The notes: generated by a model not told the origin, from the sequence alone. Positions 38,269 to 47,189 are shown, counted from the first letter of the stretch. The stretch is DNA of 64,000 nucleotides from Oceaniglobus trochenteri (GCF_020529025.1 NZ_JACNMM010000003.1:124001-188000), one strand, 5' to 3'. Numbers and translations: made by a program.

Positions 38269-39624
38269 ATGGAACAGATTGACCGCCTCCGCGCCCTCGG
38301 GCTTTTCGACGCGCGCGTGCCCCGCTACACCTCCTATCCCACCGCACCGGTGTTTTCCCCGGCCGTCGGATCGGACCACCAGACAACCGCGCTGGCCGCG
38401 CTTCCGGCGGATGTGCCGGTATCGGTCTACCTGCACATCCCGTTCTGCGAGCGGCTGTGCTGGTTCTGCGCCTGCCGCACCCAGGGCACGACCACGCTGT
38501 CGCCGGTCGAAAGCTATCTCGGCACGCTGGAACAGGAACTTGCGCTGCTGCGCGATGTTCTGCCGCAAGGGTTGCGCATGGGGCGGATGCACTGGGGCGG
38601 TGGAACGCCCACCATCCTGCCGCCGCACCTGATCCACCGTCTGGCGCAGGCGGTGAAGGCGGTGATCCCGCCCACCGAGGATTGGGAATTCTCGGTCGAG
38701 ATCGACCCGACCATGGTGGACCGCGCCAAGATCGACGCGCTGGCCGCCGAGGGCATGAACCGCGCCAGCATCGGCATCCAGGATTTCGACCCCATCGTGC
38801 AGGCCGCCATCGGGCGCGCCCAGCCTTTTGACGTCACGCACCAATGCGTCGACGATCTGCGGGCCGCCGGTGTCGGATCGCTGAACACCGACCTGGTCTA
38901 TGGCCTGCCCCACCAGGACGACGCCCGCATCGCCGACACCGTGGAAAAGGTGCTGAGCCTTGCCCCCGACCGCGTGGCCCTGTTCGGCTATGCCCATGTG
39001 CCATGGGTGGCCAAGCGGCAGAAACTGATCGACGAGGCGGTTCTGCCCGACGACATGGCCCGCTATCGCCTGGCCGAACTGGCGGGCGCAAGGTTCCGGG
39101 ACGCCGGTTTTGCCACCATCGGGATCGACCATTTCGCGCGCGAGGGGGATGAGCTGGAAACCGCCGCGCGCGGGGGTCGGCTGCGGCGCAATTTCCAGGG
39201 CTATACCGCCGACACCTGCGCCACGCTGATCGGGCTGGGCGCCTCGTCCATCTCGCGGCTGCCCCAGGGCTATGTGCAGAACGCCGCCGCCACCCCCGCC
39301 TATATCCAGCGGATCGAGGCAGGCACGCTGGCCGGGGCGCGGGGTCATGTGATGAGCGCCGATGACCTTCTGCGCGCCCGCGCCATCGAGATGCTGATGT
39401 GCGATTTCCGGCTGGACCGCCGCGCGCTGAGGGCCGATCACGGCGATCTTGCCGCAACGCTTGATCCGGTGCTGGCCGGGATCGCCGCGCGCTTCGGCGA
39501 TCTGGTCACGTTGGATGACGACGCGCTGAGCATCCCCCCCGAGGGCCGCGCCCTGACCCGGATCGTGGCCAGCGCGCTGGATGCCCATGTGCCCGAGGGC
39601 GTGCGGTACAGCCGGGCCTCGTAA
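38269..39624 (+). CDS. hemN: Oxygen-independent coproporphyrinogen III oxidase
   Basis: HemN is a radical-SAM enzyme that oxidatively decarboxylates coproporphyrinogen III for heme synthesis without oxygen. The 451-residue product has the family N-terminus VPRYTSYPTAPVF and the iron-sulfur motif in YLHIPFCERLCWFCACRTQG (CxxxCxxC plus adjacent Cys), followed by a glycine-rich GGGTPTILP motif. Heme demand of NorB/NorC explains its place here. No Shine-Dalgarno precedes the ATG; with the box position this suggests a leaderless mRNA. Confidence 0.93.
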   Translation: MEQIDRLRALGLFDARVPRYTSYPTAPVFSPAVGSDHQTTALAALPADVPVSVYLHIPFCERLCWFCACRTQGTTTLSPVESYLGTLEQELALLRDVLPQGLRMGRMHWGGGTPTILPPHLIHRLAQAVKAVIPPTEDWEFSVEIDPTMVDRAKIDALAAEGMNRASIGIQDFDPIVQAAIGRAQPFDVTHQCVDDLRAAGVGSLNTDLVYGLPHQDDARIADTVEKVLSLAPDRVALFGYAHVPWVAKRQKLIDEAVLPDDMARYRLAELAGARFRDAGFATIGIDHFAREGDELETAARGGRLRRNFQGYTADTCATLIGLGASSISRLPQGYVQNAAATPAYIQRIEAGTLAGARGHVMSADDLLRARAIEMLMCDFRLDRRALRADHGDLAATLDPVLAGIAARFGDLVTLDDDALSIPPEGRALTRIVASALDAHVPEGVRYSRAS

Positions 39625-39633
39625 GGCCCGGCG

Positions 39634-40437
39634 TCAGCCGCCCCGCACCAGGCGGAACCCCAGGAAATCCGGCGGCAGGCCAACGGCACAGCCGCCGACA
39701 CCGGCATCGCGGACAAAGTCGATCACGGCCGCCGGGTGAAGCCCCCCGGCAATGCGCACCCCGCAATAGGGTTCGCTGCTGTTGACGCGGCCGTTGTGGG
39801 CCAGGGTGCCATTCTCGATGCAGCCATCGGTCCATTCCCACACATTGCCCGCCATGTCGGCCACGCCCTGCGAATTCGTGCCGAATCCGCCCGCCGGGCG
39901 CAGCCCATAGGATACCCGGCCGCGCAAAAGTATGCCGCGTTCGTATTGTTCCAGCATCCGTTGCCCCGGATCGCGCAGGTCTTCGGCGGGGGCGGCATCG
40001 CCGAACCTTTCGGCGGCGGCCAATTGCCATTCCTCGGCCGAGGGCAGGCGCCAGGTGGTGCCGGTTTCGCGGGACAGCCAGGCGGCATAGGCGGAGGCGT
40101 CCTTCCAGTTCACATGGGTCTGGGGCAGGGAGCCGGCCACCTTCACGCCGGGCGCAACGCAGGCGCCGGCCTGCACGCAGGCGTCGTAATCCTGGCCCGT
40201 CACCTGATAGGTCATGATGTCGAAGGCCCGCACGGCCACCTTCCGGGTGGGCGGTGTCACCGTCTTGCCGCCCTGCTGGAAACTGCCGATGGGGCGAAAG
40301 GTGATCTCGCCCGCCGCAACCGGGGTGGTCTGTGGCGGCGCGCGCCGCGGCTGGGCGGGCGGTTGCAACCAAAGCGCCAGCCCCGCGATGGCGGTCGCGC
40401 CCAGGGCCAGGGCAATCAGGGATCTGCGGCGTTGCAT
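39634..40437 (-). CDS. nirV: NirV, formylglycine-generating-enzyme-like protein
   Basis: NirV accompanies copper nitrite reductase in Rhodobacter; its exact role is unknown. The ATG at 40437 has AAGGA eight bases upstream, giving a 267-residue protein with an N-terminal membrane anchor or signal and an FGE-sulfatase (SUMF1-like) domain: TYQVTGQDYDACV, HVNWKDASAYAAWLSRETGT, WRLPSAEEWQLAA, MAGNVWEWTDG and GFRLVRGG. It lies downstream of nirK on the same strand, separated by a perfect hairpin. Confidence 0.9.
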   Translation of the reverse strand: MQRRRSLIALALGATAIAGLALWLQPPAQPRRAPPQTTPVAAGEITFRPIGSFQQGGKTVTPPTRKVAVRAFDIMTYQVTGQDYDACVQAGACVAPGVKVAGSLPQTHVNWKDASAYAAWLSRETGTTWRLPSAEEWQLAAAERFGDAAPAEDLRDPGQRMLEQYERGILLRGRVSYGLRPAGGFGTNSQGVADMAGNVWEWTDGCIENGTLAHNGRVNSSEPYCGVRIAGGLHPAAVIDFVRDAGVGGCAVGLPPDFLGFRLVRGG

Positions 40438-40483
40438 GGGTTTCATCCTTCGGGCTGTCACGACAGATGCATTCAAATCAGGT

Positions 40484-40511
40484 GGGGGCGGCCGGTTTCC
40501 CGGCCGCCCCC
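40484..40511 (-). terminator. Perfect 12-bp hairpin between nirK and nirV
   Basis: GGGGGCGGCCGG at 40484-40495 pairs perfectly with CCGGCCGCCCCC at 40500-40511 around TTTC. It starts 31 bases past the nirK stop and is followed on the minus strand by ACCTGATTTG, without a T-run. It may protect nirK mRNA or partly terminate before nirV. Confidence 0.55.
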
Positions 40512-40542
40512 CTCTCCTCCCTGTGCGCTTCGGCGGTCAGGA

Positions 40543-41691
40543 TCACGGAAGCGCCGTCTTGCCCTCGTAGGCCGAGTTGTACTCGGTCGGAGCCTCGACC
40601 TGTTCCATCAGGTCGTTGTTCCATTCACCCTGCACCACCACGTGGGCCGTCGCGCCAAGGTTCACCGCCTCGATCAGGTTGTGGTTCACATAGGCATAGA
40701 CGCCGGGCTGGCGGAATTCGTACAGCGCCACCCCGCAGGAGCCGCCGGCGATGAACCAGGTCTCAAGGTCCTTCTCGGGCGGGTTGTTGAACTTGCCCCG
40801 CTCCCAGACCAGGTCACCATGCCCGCCGATCAGGTGCGGACGGGTATCGCGGTTGGCCTGGCTGTGGATGAACAGCACCTTTTCCCCCTGGTTGGCCAGC
40901 AGGGCGCCATCGCCCGTCAGCGCACCGACCTTGCCGTTGAACACGACGTGGCTGGGGATCAGCCCGTTCATGACGTCCAGCGTATCGGGATAGCTTTCGC
41001 CCACGTCCTCGAACCGCTTGTAATCGCCGTTTTCGTCCTTCGGGATGTAGAAGTCGTTCTCGCCGATGTAATAGGCCCGGTCATAACGCACCGGATTGCC
41101 TTCGGCATCCTTCAGGCCGTCGCGGGGCAGAACCAGGATGGCACCCGACATGCCGCTGACGACGTGCCAGGGGATCATCGGACCGCCCGGTGCACAGTGA
41201 TAGACGAAGGCGCCGGGGCGCGTCGCCTTGAAGCGCAGCGTGGTCTTTTCGCCGGGGTTCACCAGCGTCAGCGACCCACCGCCGAGCGCACCCGTGGCCG
41301 AGTGGAAGTCGATGTTGTGCTGCATCAGGTTCTCGGGCGAGTTGAACAGCGTCAGTTCGACATAATCGCCCTCGTGGACCACCATCAGCGGGCCGGGCAC
41401 CGATCCGTTGAACGTCATGGCCTGAAGATAGACGCCGTTGTCGACCTCGATCTCCTTTTCCACGATCTGCATCTCGTATTCGATGATGCGGGGGTTGGGG
41501 GGTGCGACCTGGTCGTGGATCGGAACCATCGGCGGGCGGATCAGCTTGCCCTTCACCCGCTCAAGCGCCGAAAGATCGACCGGCTCCGCCATGGAGGTGT
41601 CCATGATCTCTTCGGCCTTGGCGGCCTTCGCCAATATCGGCAACGCCGCCGCGCCGGCAACGCCCAACAATGCGGCTCTTCTGGTTACCAT
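40543..41691 (-). CDS. nirK: Copper-containing nitrite reductase
   Basis: NirK reduces nitrite to NO in the periplasm. The 382-residue precursor has a Tat-like signal ([17 protein letters not shown]) and two cupredoxin domains. Type 1 copper ligands are visible in the [16 protein letters not shown] segment with an upstream His; type 2 copper histidines are in [11 protein letters not shown], the FVYHCAPGG junction and a later [13 protein letters not shown] segment. AAGGA lies eight bases before the ATG. A TTG-N8-CAA box centred 74 bases upstream predicts a 33-base leader. nirV follows. Confidence 0.97.
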   Translation of the reverse strand: MVTRRAALLGVAGAAALPILAKAAKAEEIMDTSMAEPVDLSALERVKGKLIRPPMVPIHDQVAPPNPRIIEYEMQIVEKEIEVDNGVYLQAMTFNGSVPGPLMVVHEGDYVELTLFNSPENLMQHNIDFHSATGALGGGSLTLVNPGEKTTLRFKATRPGAFVYHCAPGGPMIPWHVVSGMSGAILVLPRDGLKDAEGNPVRYDRAYYIGENDFYIPKDENGDYKRFEDVGESYPDTLDVMNGLIPSHVVFNGKVGALTGDGALLANQGEKVLFIHSQANRDTRPHLIGGHGDLVWERGKFNNPPEKDLETWFIAGGSCGVALYEFRQPGVYAYVNHNLIEAVNLGATAHVVVQGEWNNDLMEQVEAPTEYNSAYEGKTALP

Positions 41692-41758
41692 TTTCCCGTT
41701 CCTTCATCTGTATCGGTTTCGTTTGACAGTCAGATAGAGGCCGGGGCGGGCGCGAACG

Positions 41759-41772
41759 TTGTTCCGCCGCAA
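41759..41772. promoter_or_regulatory. NnrR/FNR-type box between nirK and HPP gene
   Basis: TTGTTCCGCCGCAA is TTG-N8-CAA with TTGTT/CGCAA half-sites. At -41.5 it predicts a nirK start near 41724. It is also 98 bases from the divergent HPP-CBS start, so it may serve both. Confidence 0.55.
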
Positions 41773-41870
41773 GGTTCGCGGCGAATTGCGCGGATTTCGG
41801 GCGATTGCAGCCCGGCCCGATCGCGGCTATCCGATGCCCCGGACGCAAGGCAGGAAAGGCCGGTTCACCC

Positions 41871-43031
41871 GTGACGATGACAGGCCTCAGACACATCCTG
41901 CGCGCGCTTGGCCCCGCATCTGCGGGCGCACGCCCCACCGAGGGGCTGCGCGCCGGGCTGGGGGCGCTGATCGGGCTGGGCCTTGCCGGTCTTTTCGTGC
42001 TTTCGCCCGCTGTCGACCTGCGGCTGGGGCTCTACCTCATCGCCCCATTCGGGGCCACTTCGGTTCTGGTGTTCGCGGTGCCCAACAGCCCGCTGGCGCA
42101 GCCCTGGAACGCCGTGATCGGCAGCACGGTGGCCGCGATCGTCGGTGTCCTGGCCTGTCTTGCGGTGCCCGATCCGGTGTGGCGGGTGGCGCTTGCTGTG
42201 GGGCTGTCCATCGCGGTGATGGTGCCGCTGCGCGCGGTCCATCCCCCCGCCGGGGCGGTGGCCATGACCGCAGCCATGAACCCCGAGGCGATCGAGATGC
42301 TGGGCTTTCGCTTTGCCCTGGCGCCCGTCGCTGTGGGCACCGTCGCGCTGGTTGTGATCGGCGTGGTCTATGCGCGCCTGACCGGGCGGCACTATCCGTT
42401 GCGCCAGTTTGACGATCCCAATGTCCACGGCACCGGCGACCCCGCACCGCCCGAACGCCTGGGCCTGAGCGAGGAGGAACTGACCGGCATCATCGAACGC
42501 TATCGCCAGTCCCTGAACCTTGGGGTGGAAGACCTGGCACGGCTGCTGGCCGCGGCCGAAATGCAGGCCGCCAGCCACCGCACCGGCCCCCTGAACGTCG
42601 AGGACATCATGTCGCGCGACCTGGTCTGTGTCGGCCCCGATACCCCGCTGGTGGAGATTGCCGATCTGTTCCGCCGGCACGGGTTCACTTCCCTGCCCGT
42701 GGTCGAGACCGACGACAGATTCCTGGGCGTGATCTTCCAGCTGCACCTGATCGACCGGGCGCGCGATGATGCCCTGCGCCTGGACCGGCGGTTCGGCACT
42801 GCGCTGCGCCGGATGCTGGACCGGCGCCGCGAAAAGCCCCTGCGCGCCGCCGACATCATGGGCGTCGCCATTCCCAGGGTCACGCCGACGACTCCGATCG
42901 CCGCCCTGTTGCCGATGATGACGGATGGCGGGTGCGAGGCGGTGCCGGTTCTGACGCAGGGGCGGATCGTCGGCATCGTGTCGCGCACCGATCTGATCGC
43001 CGCCCTGGCGCGGCAAAGCCTGACCGCCTAA
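41871..43031 (+). CDS. HPP-family membrane protein with two CBS domains
   Basis: The 386-residue protein starts at GTG 41871 (AGGAAAGG upstream; ATG 41877 is the alternative). The N-terminal half has four to five membrane helices and the family motif in PLRAVHPPAGAVA. The C-terminal half has two CBS modules (VEDIMSRDLVCVGPDTPLVE and AADIMGVAIPRVTPTTPIAA) that usually sense adenylates. Some HPP-family membrane proteins have been reported to transport nitrite. Divergent placement from nirK with a shared box makes nitrite movement a reasonable hypothesis, but the substrate is not visible. Confidence 0.85.
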   Translation: MTMTGLRHILRALGPASAGARPTEGLRAGLGALIGLGLAGLFVLSPAVDLRLGLYLIAPFGATSVLVFAVPNSPLAQPWNAVIGSTVAAIVGVLACLAVPDPVWRVALAVGLSIAVMVPLRAVHPPAGAVAMTAAMNPEAIEMLGFRFALAPVAVGTVALVVIGVVYARLTGRHYPLRQFDDPNVHGTGDPAPPERLGLSEEELTGIIERYRQSLNLGVEDLARLLAAAEMQAASHRTGPLNVEDIMSRDLVCVGPDTPLVEIADLFRRHGFTSLPVVETDDRFLGVIFQLHLIDRARDDALRLDRRFGTALRRMLDRRREKPLRAADIMGVAIPRVTPTTPIAALLPMMTDGGCEAVPVLTQGRIVGIVSRTDLIAALARQSLTA

Positions 43032-43777
43032 AGAACGAAGAACAGCACCGTCATGATCGCGCCGATGGCCACGATCCCGGCGCGCAAAAGCTCGGTCCGC
43101 CGGATGCGGCGGGCCATATGCGCGCCCAGGTATCCGCCAACCGCCGTTGCCACCGCCAGAACCAGCGCCGAATCCCAGGCGATAAGCCCCGCCAGCGCAT
43201 AGGTGATGACCGAAACCACCGACAGGATCACCGACAGAAGGTTCTTCAGCCCGTTCATGCCGTGCAGGTTGGTAAAGCCGATCAGCCCCAGCACCGCCAG
43301 CAGCATGATCCCCAACCCGCCGTTGAAATAGCCGCCATAGACTGACACGGCAAAGATTGCGGCGCCTGAAACCACCGGCCCGGCCGCCCCGGCCCCGCGC
43401 GCCTTGATCCGCGCCAGAAGACGCGGCCCCACGGCAAACAGAACCGTCGCCGCCAGAAGCAGCCATGGCACGATACCCACGAAGGCATCGCCGGGCGTCA
43501 GCAGCAACAGGATGGCACCGGCCAGACCACCCGCCACCGCAACCCCGATGATCGCCCCAAGGCTCAGCGCGCCCTCGGCCCGGAATTCGCGCCGGTAGGC
43601 CCATGCACTGCCGATATAGCCGGGCAGTGCTGTCAGCGTCGCCGTGGCATTGGCCATCAGCGGCGGCACCCCCAGCCAGACAAGGGCAGGGAAGCTGAGA
43701 AAGGTTCCCCCGCCCGCAACGGCGTTCAGGGCGCCAGCCAGAAGGCCCGCAACGGTCAGGACAAGGAAGGACAGCAT
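43028..43777 (-). CDS. TauE/SafE-family sulfite/anion exporter-like permease
   Basis: The ATG at 43777 (GGAG seven bases upstream) gives a 249-residue protein with about eight membrane helices and the family opening GLLAGALNAVAGGGTFLSFP plus a second GLGIMLLAVLGLIGFTNLHG repeat. TauE/SafE proteins move sulfite, sulfoacetate or other organic anions; the substrate here is unknown. It is convergent with the HPP gene (four-base overlap) and follows the GntR gene on the same strand, with GntR-type sequence repeats in its upstream gap. Confidence 0.87.
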   Translation of the reverse strand: MLSFLVLTVAGLLAGALNAVAGGGTFLSFPALVWLGVPPLMANATATLTALPGYIGSAWAYRREFRAEGALSLGAIIGVAVAGGLAGAILLLLTPGDAFVGIVPWLLLAATVLFAVGPRLLARIKARGAGAAGPVVSGAAIFAVSVYGGYFNGGLGIMLLAVLGLIGFTNLHGMNGLKNLLSVILSVVSVITYALAGLIAWDSALVLAVATAVGGYLGAHMARRIRRTELLRAGIVAIGAIMTVLFFVL

Positions 43778-43819
43778 GGGGTGGCTCCGGCTGGGGGAGG
43801 GCAACTTGTGGCACCAAAC

Positions 43820-43848
43820 GGATTGGTCTGCAAATTGGTCCGTGCAGG
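43820..43848. promoter_or_regulatory. Repeated ATTGGTC motif upstream of tauE-like gene
   Basis: ATTGGTC occurs twice, 14 bases apart, in this stretch. The first copy lies in the 13-mer GGATTGGTCTGCA, which recurs exactly at 55685-55697 in the divergent peptide-importer promoter. This points to a shared DNA-binding regulator, most simply one of the two GntR proteins; binding is inferred. Confidence 0.4.
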
Positions 43849-43864
43849 GCAAGGCGCGCAACAC

Positions 43865-44617
43865 TCAGCTGAGTTCGGCCACCACGTCATAGGCATCGCC
43901 CCGATAGAGCGAGCGGACAAGTTCCACCGCCCGCCCGGTTTCAAGATAGGACACCCGCACCACCGAAAGCGCCGCCGCCCCCGGCAGAAGCCCCAGGGAT
44001 TCGGCATCGCGCGGGGTGACGTTGACAGCCGTGATTCGCTGAACCGCGCGCACCGGACAGACCCCGCGCGCCTGCAACACCTCGTAAAGCGATCCGGTCA
44101 CCACCTCGGGGTCGGGCAGAAACGCCATGGGCAGCGAGGCCCGTTCGACCGACATGGGGCGCCCGTCGGCCAGCCGCACCCGCGCCAGCCGTGCCACCCG
44201 GTCCGACATGGACAGCCCCAGCGACATCATCTCTTCGTTGGTCGGCGCGTGCAGCCCGCGCGCCATCCAGATCGACCCGGTGCTCAGCCCGCGCCGGCGC
44301 ATGTCCTCGGAAAACGAGGTGAGTTGTTGCAGCGGTTGCAGCCCACGGGGCGGAGGGCGCAAGGCCACATAGGTGCCTGACCCCTGGCGCACCTCAAGTT
44401 TTCCCGCCTCGGTCAGATCACCCAGGGCACGGCGCACGGTCACCCGGCTCAGCCCCGTGATCCGGGCCAGATCACGTTCGGGCGGAAGGGGCGCGCCCGG
44501 CTCCAGCGCGCCCTCGGCTATCAATTCGGCGATGGCCGTGGCAAGCTGCCGGTAAAGCGGCCCACTGGCCGACCCGCGCGCCATGGCCCGGGCGAATATG
44601 GCGTGGTCGTCTGTCAA
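43865..44617 (-). CDS. GntR-family (HutC/UTRA) transcriptional regulator
   Basis: The protein has an N-terminal GntR winged helix (PLYRQLATAIAELIAEGALE ... LSRVTVRRALGDLTEAGKLE) and a C-terminal UTRA effector domain (SFSEDMRRRGLSTGS to SLYRGDAYDVVAEL), the architecture of NagR/YvoA-type amino-sugar regulators. It is a paralogue of the GntR protein at 59.1 kb. The start is uncertain: TTG 44617 (250 residues) has a poor Shine-Dalgarno, and ATG 44584 is a plausible alternative. It is divergent from the sugar importer and likely controls it. Confidence 0.9.
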   Translation of the reverse strand: MTDDHAIFARAMARGSASGPLYRQLATAIAELIAEGALEPGAPLPPERDLARITGLSRVTVRRALGDLTEAGKLEVRQGSGTYVALRPPPRGLQPLQQLTSFSEDMRRRGLSTGSIWMARGLHAPTNEEMMSLGLSMSDRVARLARVRLADGRPMSVERASLPMAFLPDPEVVTGSLYEVLQARGVCPVRAVQRITAVNVTPRDAESLGLLPGAAALSVVRVSYLETGRAVELVRSLYRGDAYDVVAELS

Positions 44618-44656
44618 TGGTCCGGCCGCCCGCGTCAGGAATAAAACCAATGTAAG

Positions 44657-44676
44657 GCCAATAATCCGGAATTGGC
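44657..44676. promoter_or_regulatory. Candidate operator between GntR gene and sugar importer
   Basis: GCCAATAATCCGGAATTGGC is a perfect six-base inverted repeat around eight bases, 40 bases upstream of the GntR start and 121 bases upstream of the ATPase gene. Its place in the divergent promoter suits a repressor operator. It does not match the TGGTCTGCACCA repeat at 55.7 kb. Confidence 0.4.
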
Positions 44677-44683
44677 AACGCTT

Positions 44684-44785
44684 TCCCCTGTGGAAACCGT
44701 CGAATTCGCGTGTTACCAGCGCCAACAGGTATTGAAATGGTTTGACCGGACCGAATACTTCCTGCTACGCCTGTCCCACAGGGGA
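44684..44785. repeat. Widely spaced 10-mer inverted repeat in importer promoter
   Basis: TCCCCTGTGG at 44684-44693 and its exact complement CCACAGGGGA at 44776-44785 face each other 92 bases apart. The right copy includes the GGGGAG that is the likely Shine-Dalgarno of the ATPase gene. A looped mRNA or paired operators are both possible. Confidence 0.4.
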
Positions 44786-44796
44786 GATCACACCAC

Positions 44797-45855
44797 ATGG
44801 CGAAACTATCGCTCAAGGGCATTCGCAAACAGTTTGGCAACACCGAAGTGCTGCGCGGCATCGACCTTGAGATCGGCGACCGCGAGCTGGTGGTTTTCGT
44901 CGGGCCTTCGGGCTGTGGCAAATCCACCCTTCTGCGGCTGATCGCCGGGCTTGACCCGACCTCGGGCGGAACCTTCACCATCGACGGGCGCGAGATGACC
45001 CATGTGCCGCCCTCCAAGCGCGGCATCGCCATGGTGTTCCAGTCCTACGCGCTCTACCCGCACATGTCGGTGCGCGAGAACATGACCTTCGGGGTGAAGC
45101 TCATGGGTCTGCCCGCCGACGAGATCGAGGCGCGCATCAACGAGGCCGCCGCCATGCTGCGGCTTGAACCGCTGCTTGATCGCAAGCCGCGCGAACTTTC
45201 GGGTGGGCAGCGCCAGCGCGTCGCCATCGGCCGCGCCCTTGTGCGCAAGCCCGATGTCTTCCTTCTGGACGAACCCCTGTCCAACCTCGACGCCGCGCTG
45301 CGCTCGGATGTGCGGCTGGAAATCGCCAAGCTGCACGAGGAAATCGGCGGCACGATGATCTATGTCACCCACGACCAGGTCGAGGCGATGACCCTGGCCA
45401 CCCGGATCGTGGTGATGAACGGCGGCGCGGTCGAACAGGTGGGTACCCCCCGCGAACTGTTCGAAACCCCGCGCAACACCTTCGTGGCCACCTTCATCGG
45501 TTCGCCGCGCATGACTTTGGTGAAGGCCACGCGCAGCGGCGACAGCTTTGAAATCGCGGGCAGCGGTGCCGTCACCCTGCCCGGCGCCCCCGACAGCGGC
45601 GCCGAGGTGACGCTGGGCCTGCGCCCCGATGCCCTGACCGTGACGCCCGACGGCGAAGGCTATGCCGCCGATTTCGTCTATTCCGAATACCTGGGCAACG
45701 ATGCCTATGTCTATGCGCGGCTGGGCGACGGCACGCTGGTGTCGGCCCGGGTCGATCCGGCCTCTGACAAGCAGGTGACCGGCGGCAAGATCCGCGTCGC
45801 CCCGCGCGCCGATGCGCTGCATTTCTTCGATCCCGATTCCGGCCTGAGACTGTAA
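44797..45855 (+). CDS. Sugar ABC importer ATPase (UgpC/MalK type)
   Basis: This is the nucleotide-binding subunit of a carbohydrate importer (CUT1 family). The 352-residue product has Walker [13 protein letters not shown]-loop VFQSYALYPHMS, signature [16 protein letters not shown], Walker B VFLLDEPLSNLDA and the switch His in YVTHDQVEAM. The C-terminal OB-type TOBE domain (residues about 240-350) is typical of MalK. It opens an operon that continues through binding protein, two permeases, nanE, sugar kinase and murQ, so an amino sugar or muro-saccharide is the likely cargo. Confidence 0.93.
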   Translation: MAKLSLKGIRKQFGNTEVLRGIDLEIGDRELVVFVGPSGCGKSTLLRLIAGLDPTSGGTFTIDGREMTHVPPSKRGIAMVFQSYALYPHMSVRENMTFGVKLMGLPADEIEARINEAAAMLRLEPLLDRKPRELSGGQRQRVAIGRALVRKPDVFLLDEPLSNLDAALRSDVRLEIAKLHEEIGGTMIYVTHDQVEAMTLATRIVVMNGGAVEQVGTPRELFETPRNTFVATFIGSPRMTLVKATRSGDSFEIAGSGAVTLPGAPDSGAEVTLGLRPDALTVTPDGEGYAADFVYSEYLGNDAYVYARLGDGTLVSARVDPASDKQVTGGKIRVAPRADALHFFDPDSGLRL

Positions 45856-45898
45856 CCGCCCGCGCCGGACCGGCAACCACACCAACAGGAGAGTCATA

Positions 45899-47137
45899 AT
45901 GAAAAAAACCTTCACGACTGCCACCCTGGCCATGATCGCGGGCGCAATCGCCGCCCCCGCCCTGGCCCAGGACATCACCTTCTGGAGCTGGCGCCAGGAA
46001 GACCGCGCCGTCTATGAAGAGCTGATCGACCAGTTCGAAGCCGAAAACGAAGGCATCAACGTCAGCTTCGAAGCTTTCGAGGCCGCAAGCTATGCCACCG
46101 TGCTGTCGACCGCGCTGGCGGGCGACCAGGGGCCCGATGCGATGATGGTGCGCGCCTACGGTGCGTTTGAAACCGTCGCTGCGGGCGGCTACCTGATGCC
46201 GCTGGACGCCGAATCCATCCCCGGGCTCGACAGCTTTCCCGCCGCCGCGCTGACTGCGGAAACCCTGCGCGAGGATGGCAAGGTCTATGCCGTGCCCTTC
46301 GCCAGCCAGACCATGCTGGTGATCTACAACAAGGACATCTACGACCAGCTTGGCCTGTCGGTGCCCCAGACCAAGGATGAGCTTCTGGCCAATGCCAAGG
46401 CCATCGAGGATGCGGGCATGTTCGCCTTTGCCAACGGCACCGCGACCGCCTGGCAGAACGAAACCATCGCCTCGGCGCTGGCGTCTTCCATCGTCGGCCC
46501 CGACTTCTATGCCGAAATCTCGGCCGGAACGACGGATTTCAACGATCCGCGCTTCATCGAGGGCATGAAGGCGCTGCAAGAGTACAGCGAGTATTTCCCC
46601 GACGGCTTCACCGGGCTTGACTATGCCTCGGCCCAGCAGCTGATCGCTTCGGGCCTGGCCGCCATGTTCGCCGGCGGCTCCTTCGAACTGGCCAACATCC
46701 AAAGCCAGAACCCCGACATCAACCTGGGCGTCTTTGCCGCCCCCGGCGTGTCGGCCGACGACCCCAAGCTGGTGGGCGTGTTCTTTGACGGTGGCTATGC
46801 CGGCAACGCCAACACCGAACACCCCGAGGCGGTGAAGAAGTTCCTCGCCTTCCTGGCCAGCCAGGAATTCGCACAGCAGTTCGCCAACAAGCTGGGCAAC
46901 ATCAGCCCCGTTCCTGGCGTGACCCTGGAAAACCCGCTGCTGCAGGACGTGGCAACCCTGAACCAAAGCTCGGTTCCCTATATCTTCCTGACCAACTTCC
47001 GCTTCCAGGAACCCTCGGGTTCGGTCCTCATCCAGGCCGAGGTCCAGCGGATGCTGGCCGGTGAAAGCGATCCTGCCGCCGTGGGCAAGGCCGTGACCGA
47101 CGGCATCGCCATCTATCACGAACCCTTCCAGAAATAA
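45899..47137 (+). CDS. Sugar ABC importer periplasmic binding protein
   Basis: The 412-residue precursor has a signal peptide (MKKTFTTATLAMIAGAIAAP, cut after ALA) and a family 1 solute-binding fold (ITFWSWRQEDRAVYEELIDQ; PYIFLTNFRF). It binds the sugar in the periplasm and delivers it to the two downstream permeases. Linkage to nanE, a sugar kinase and murQ suggests GlcNAc, MurNAc or an oligosaccharide containing them. A strong hairpin follows the stop. Confidence 0.92.
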   Translation: MKKTFTTATLAMIAGAIAAPALAQDITFWSWRQEDRAVYEELIDQFEAENEGINVSFEAFEAASYATVLSTALAGDQGPDAMMVRAYGAFETVAAGGYLMPLDAESIPGLDSFPAAALTAETLREDGKVYAVPFASQTMLVIYNKDIYDQLGLSVPQTKDELLANAKAIEDAGMFAFANGTATAWQNETIASALASSIVGPDFYAEISAGTTDFNDPRFIEGMKALQEYSEYFPDGFTGLDYASAQQLIASGLAAMFAGGSFELANIQSQNPDINLGVFAAPGVSADDPKLVGVFFDGGYAGNANTEHPEAVKKFLAFLASQEFAQQFANKLGNISPVPGVTLENPLLQDVATLNQSSVPYIFLTNFRFQEPSGSVLIQAEVQRMLAGESDPAAVGKAVTDGIAIYHEPFQK

Positions 47138-47145
47138 GACCCGGT

Positions 47146-47171
47146 GCCGGGCGCCCGATGGGGCGCCCGGC
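47146..47171 (+). terminator. Perfect hairpin between binding protein and permease genes
   Basis: GCCGGGCGCCC (47146-47156) pairs perfectly with GGGCGCCCGGC (47161-47171) around GATG. There is no T-run. Such intercistronic hairpins after binding-protein genes usually stabilise the upstream mRNA so that binding protein exceeds permease. Confidence 0.6.
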
Positions 47172-47189
47172 CTGTTCAAGGAACCGCCC

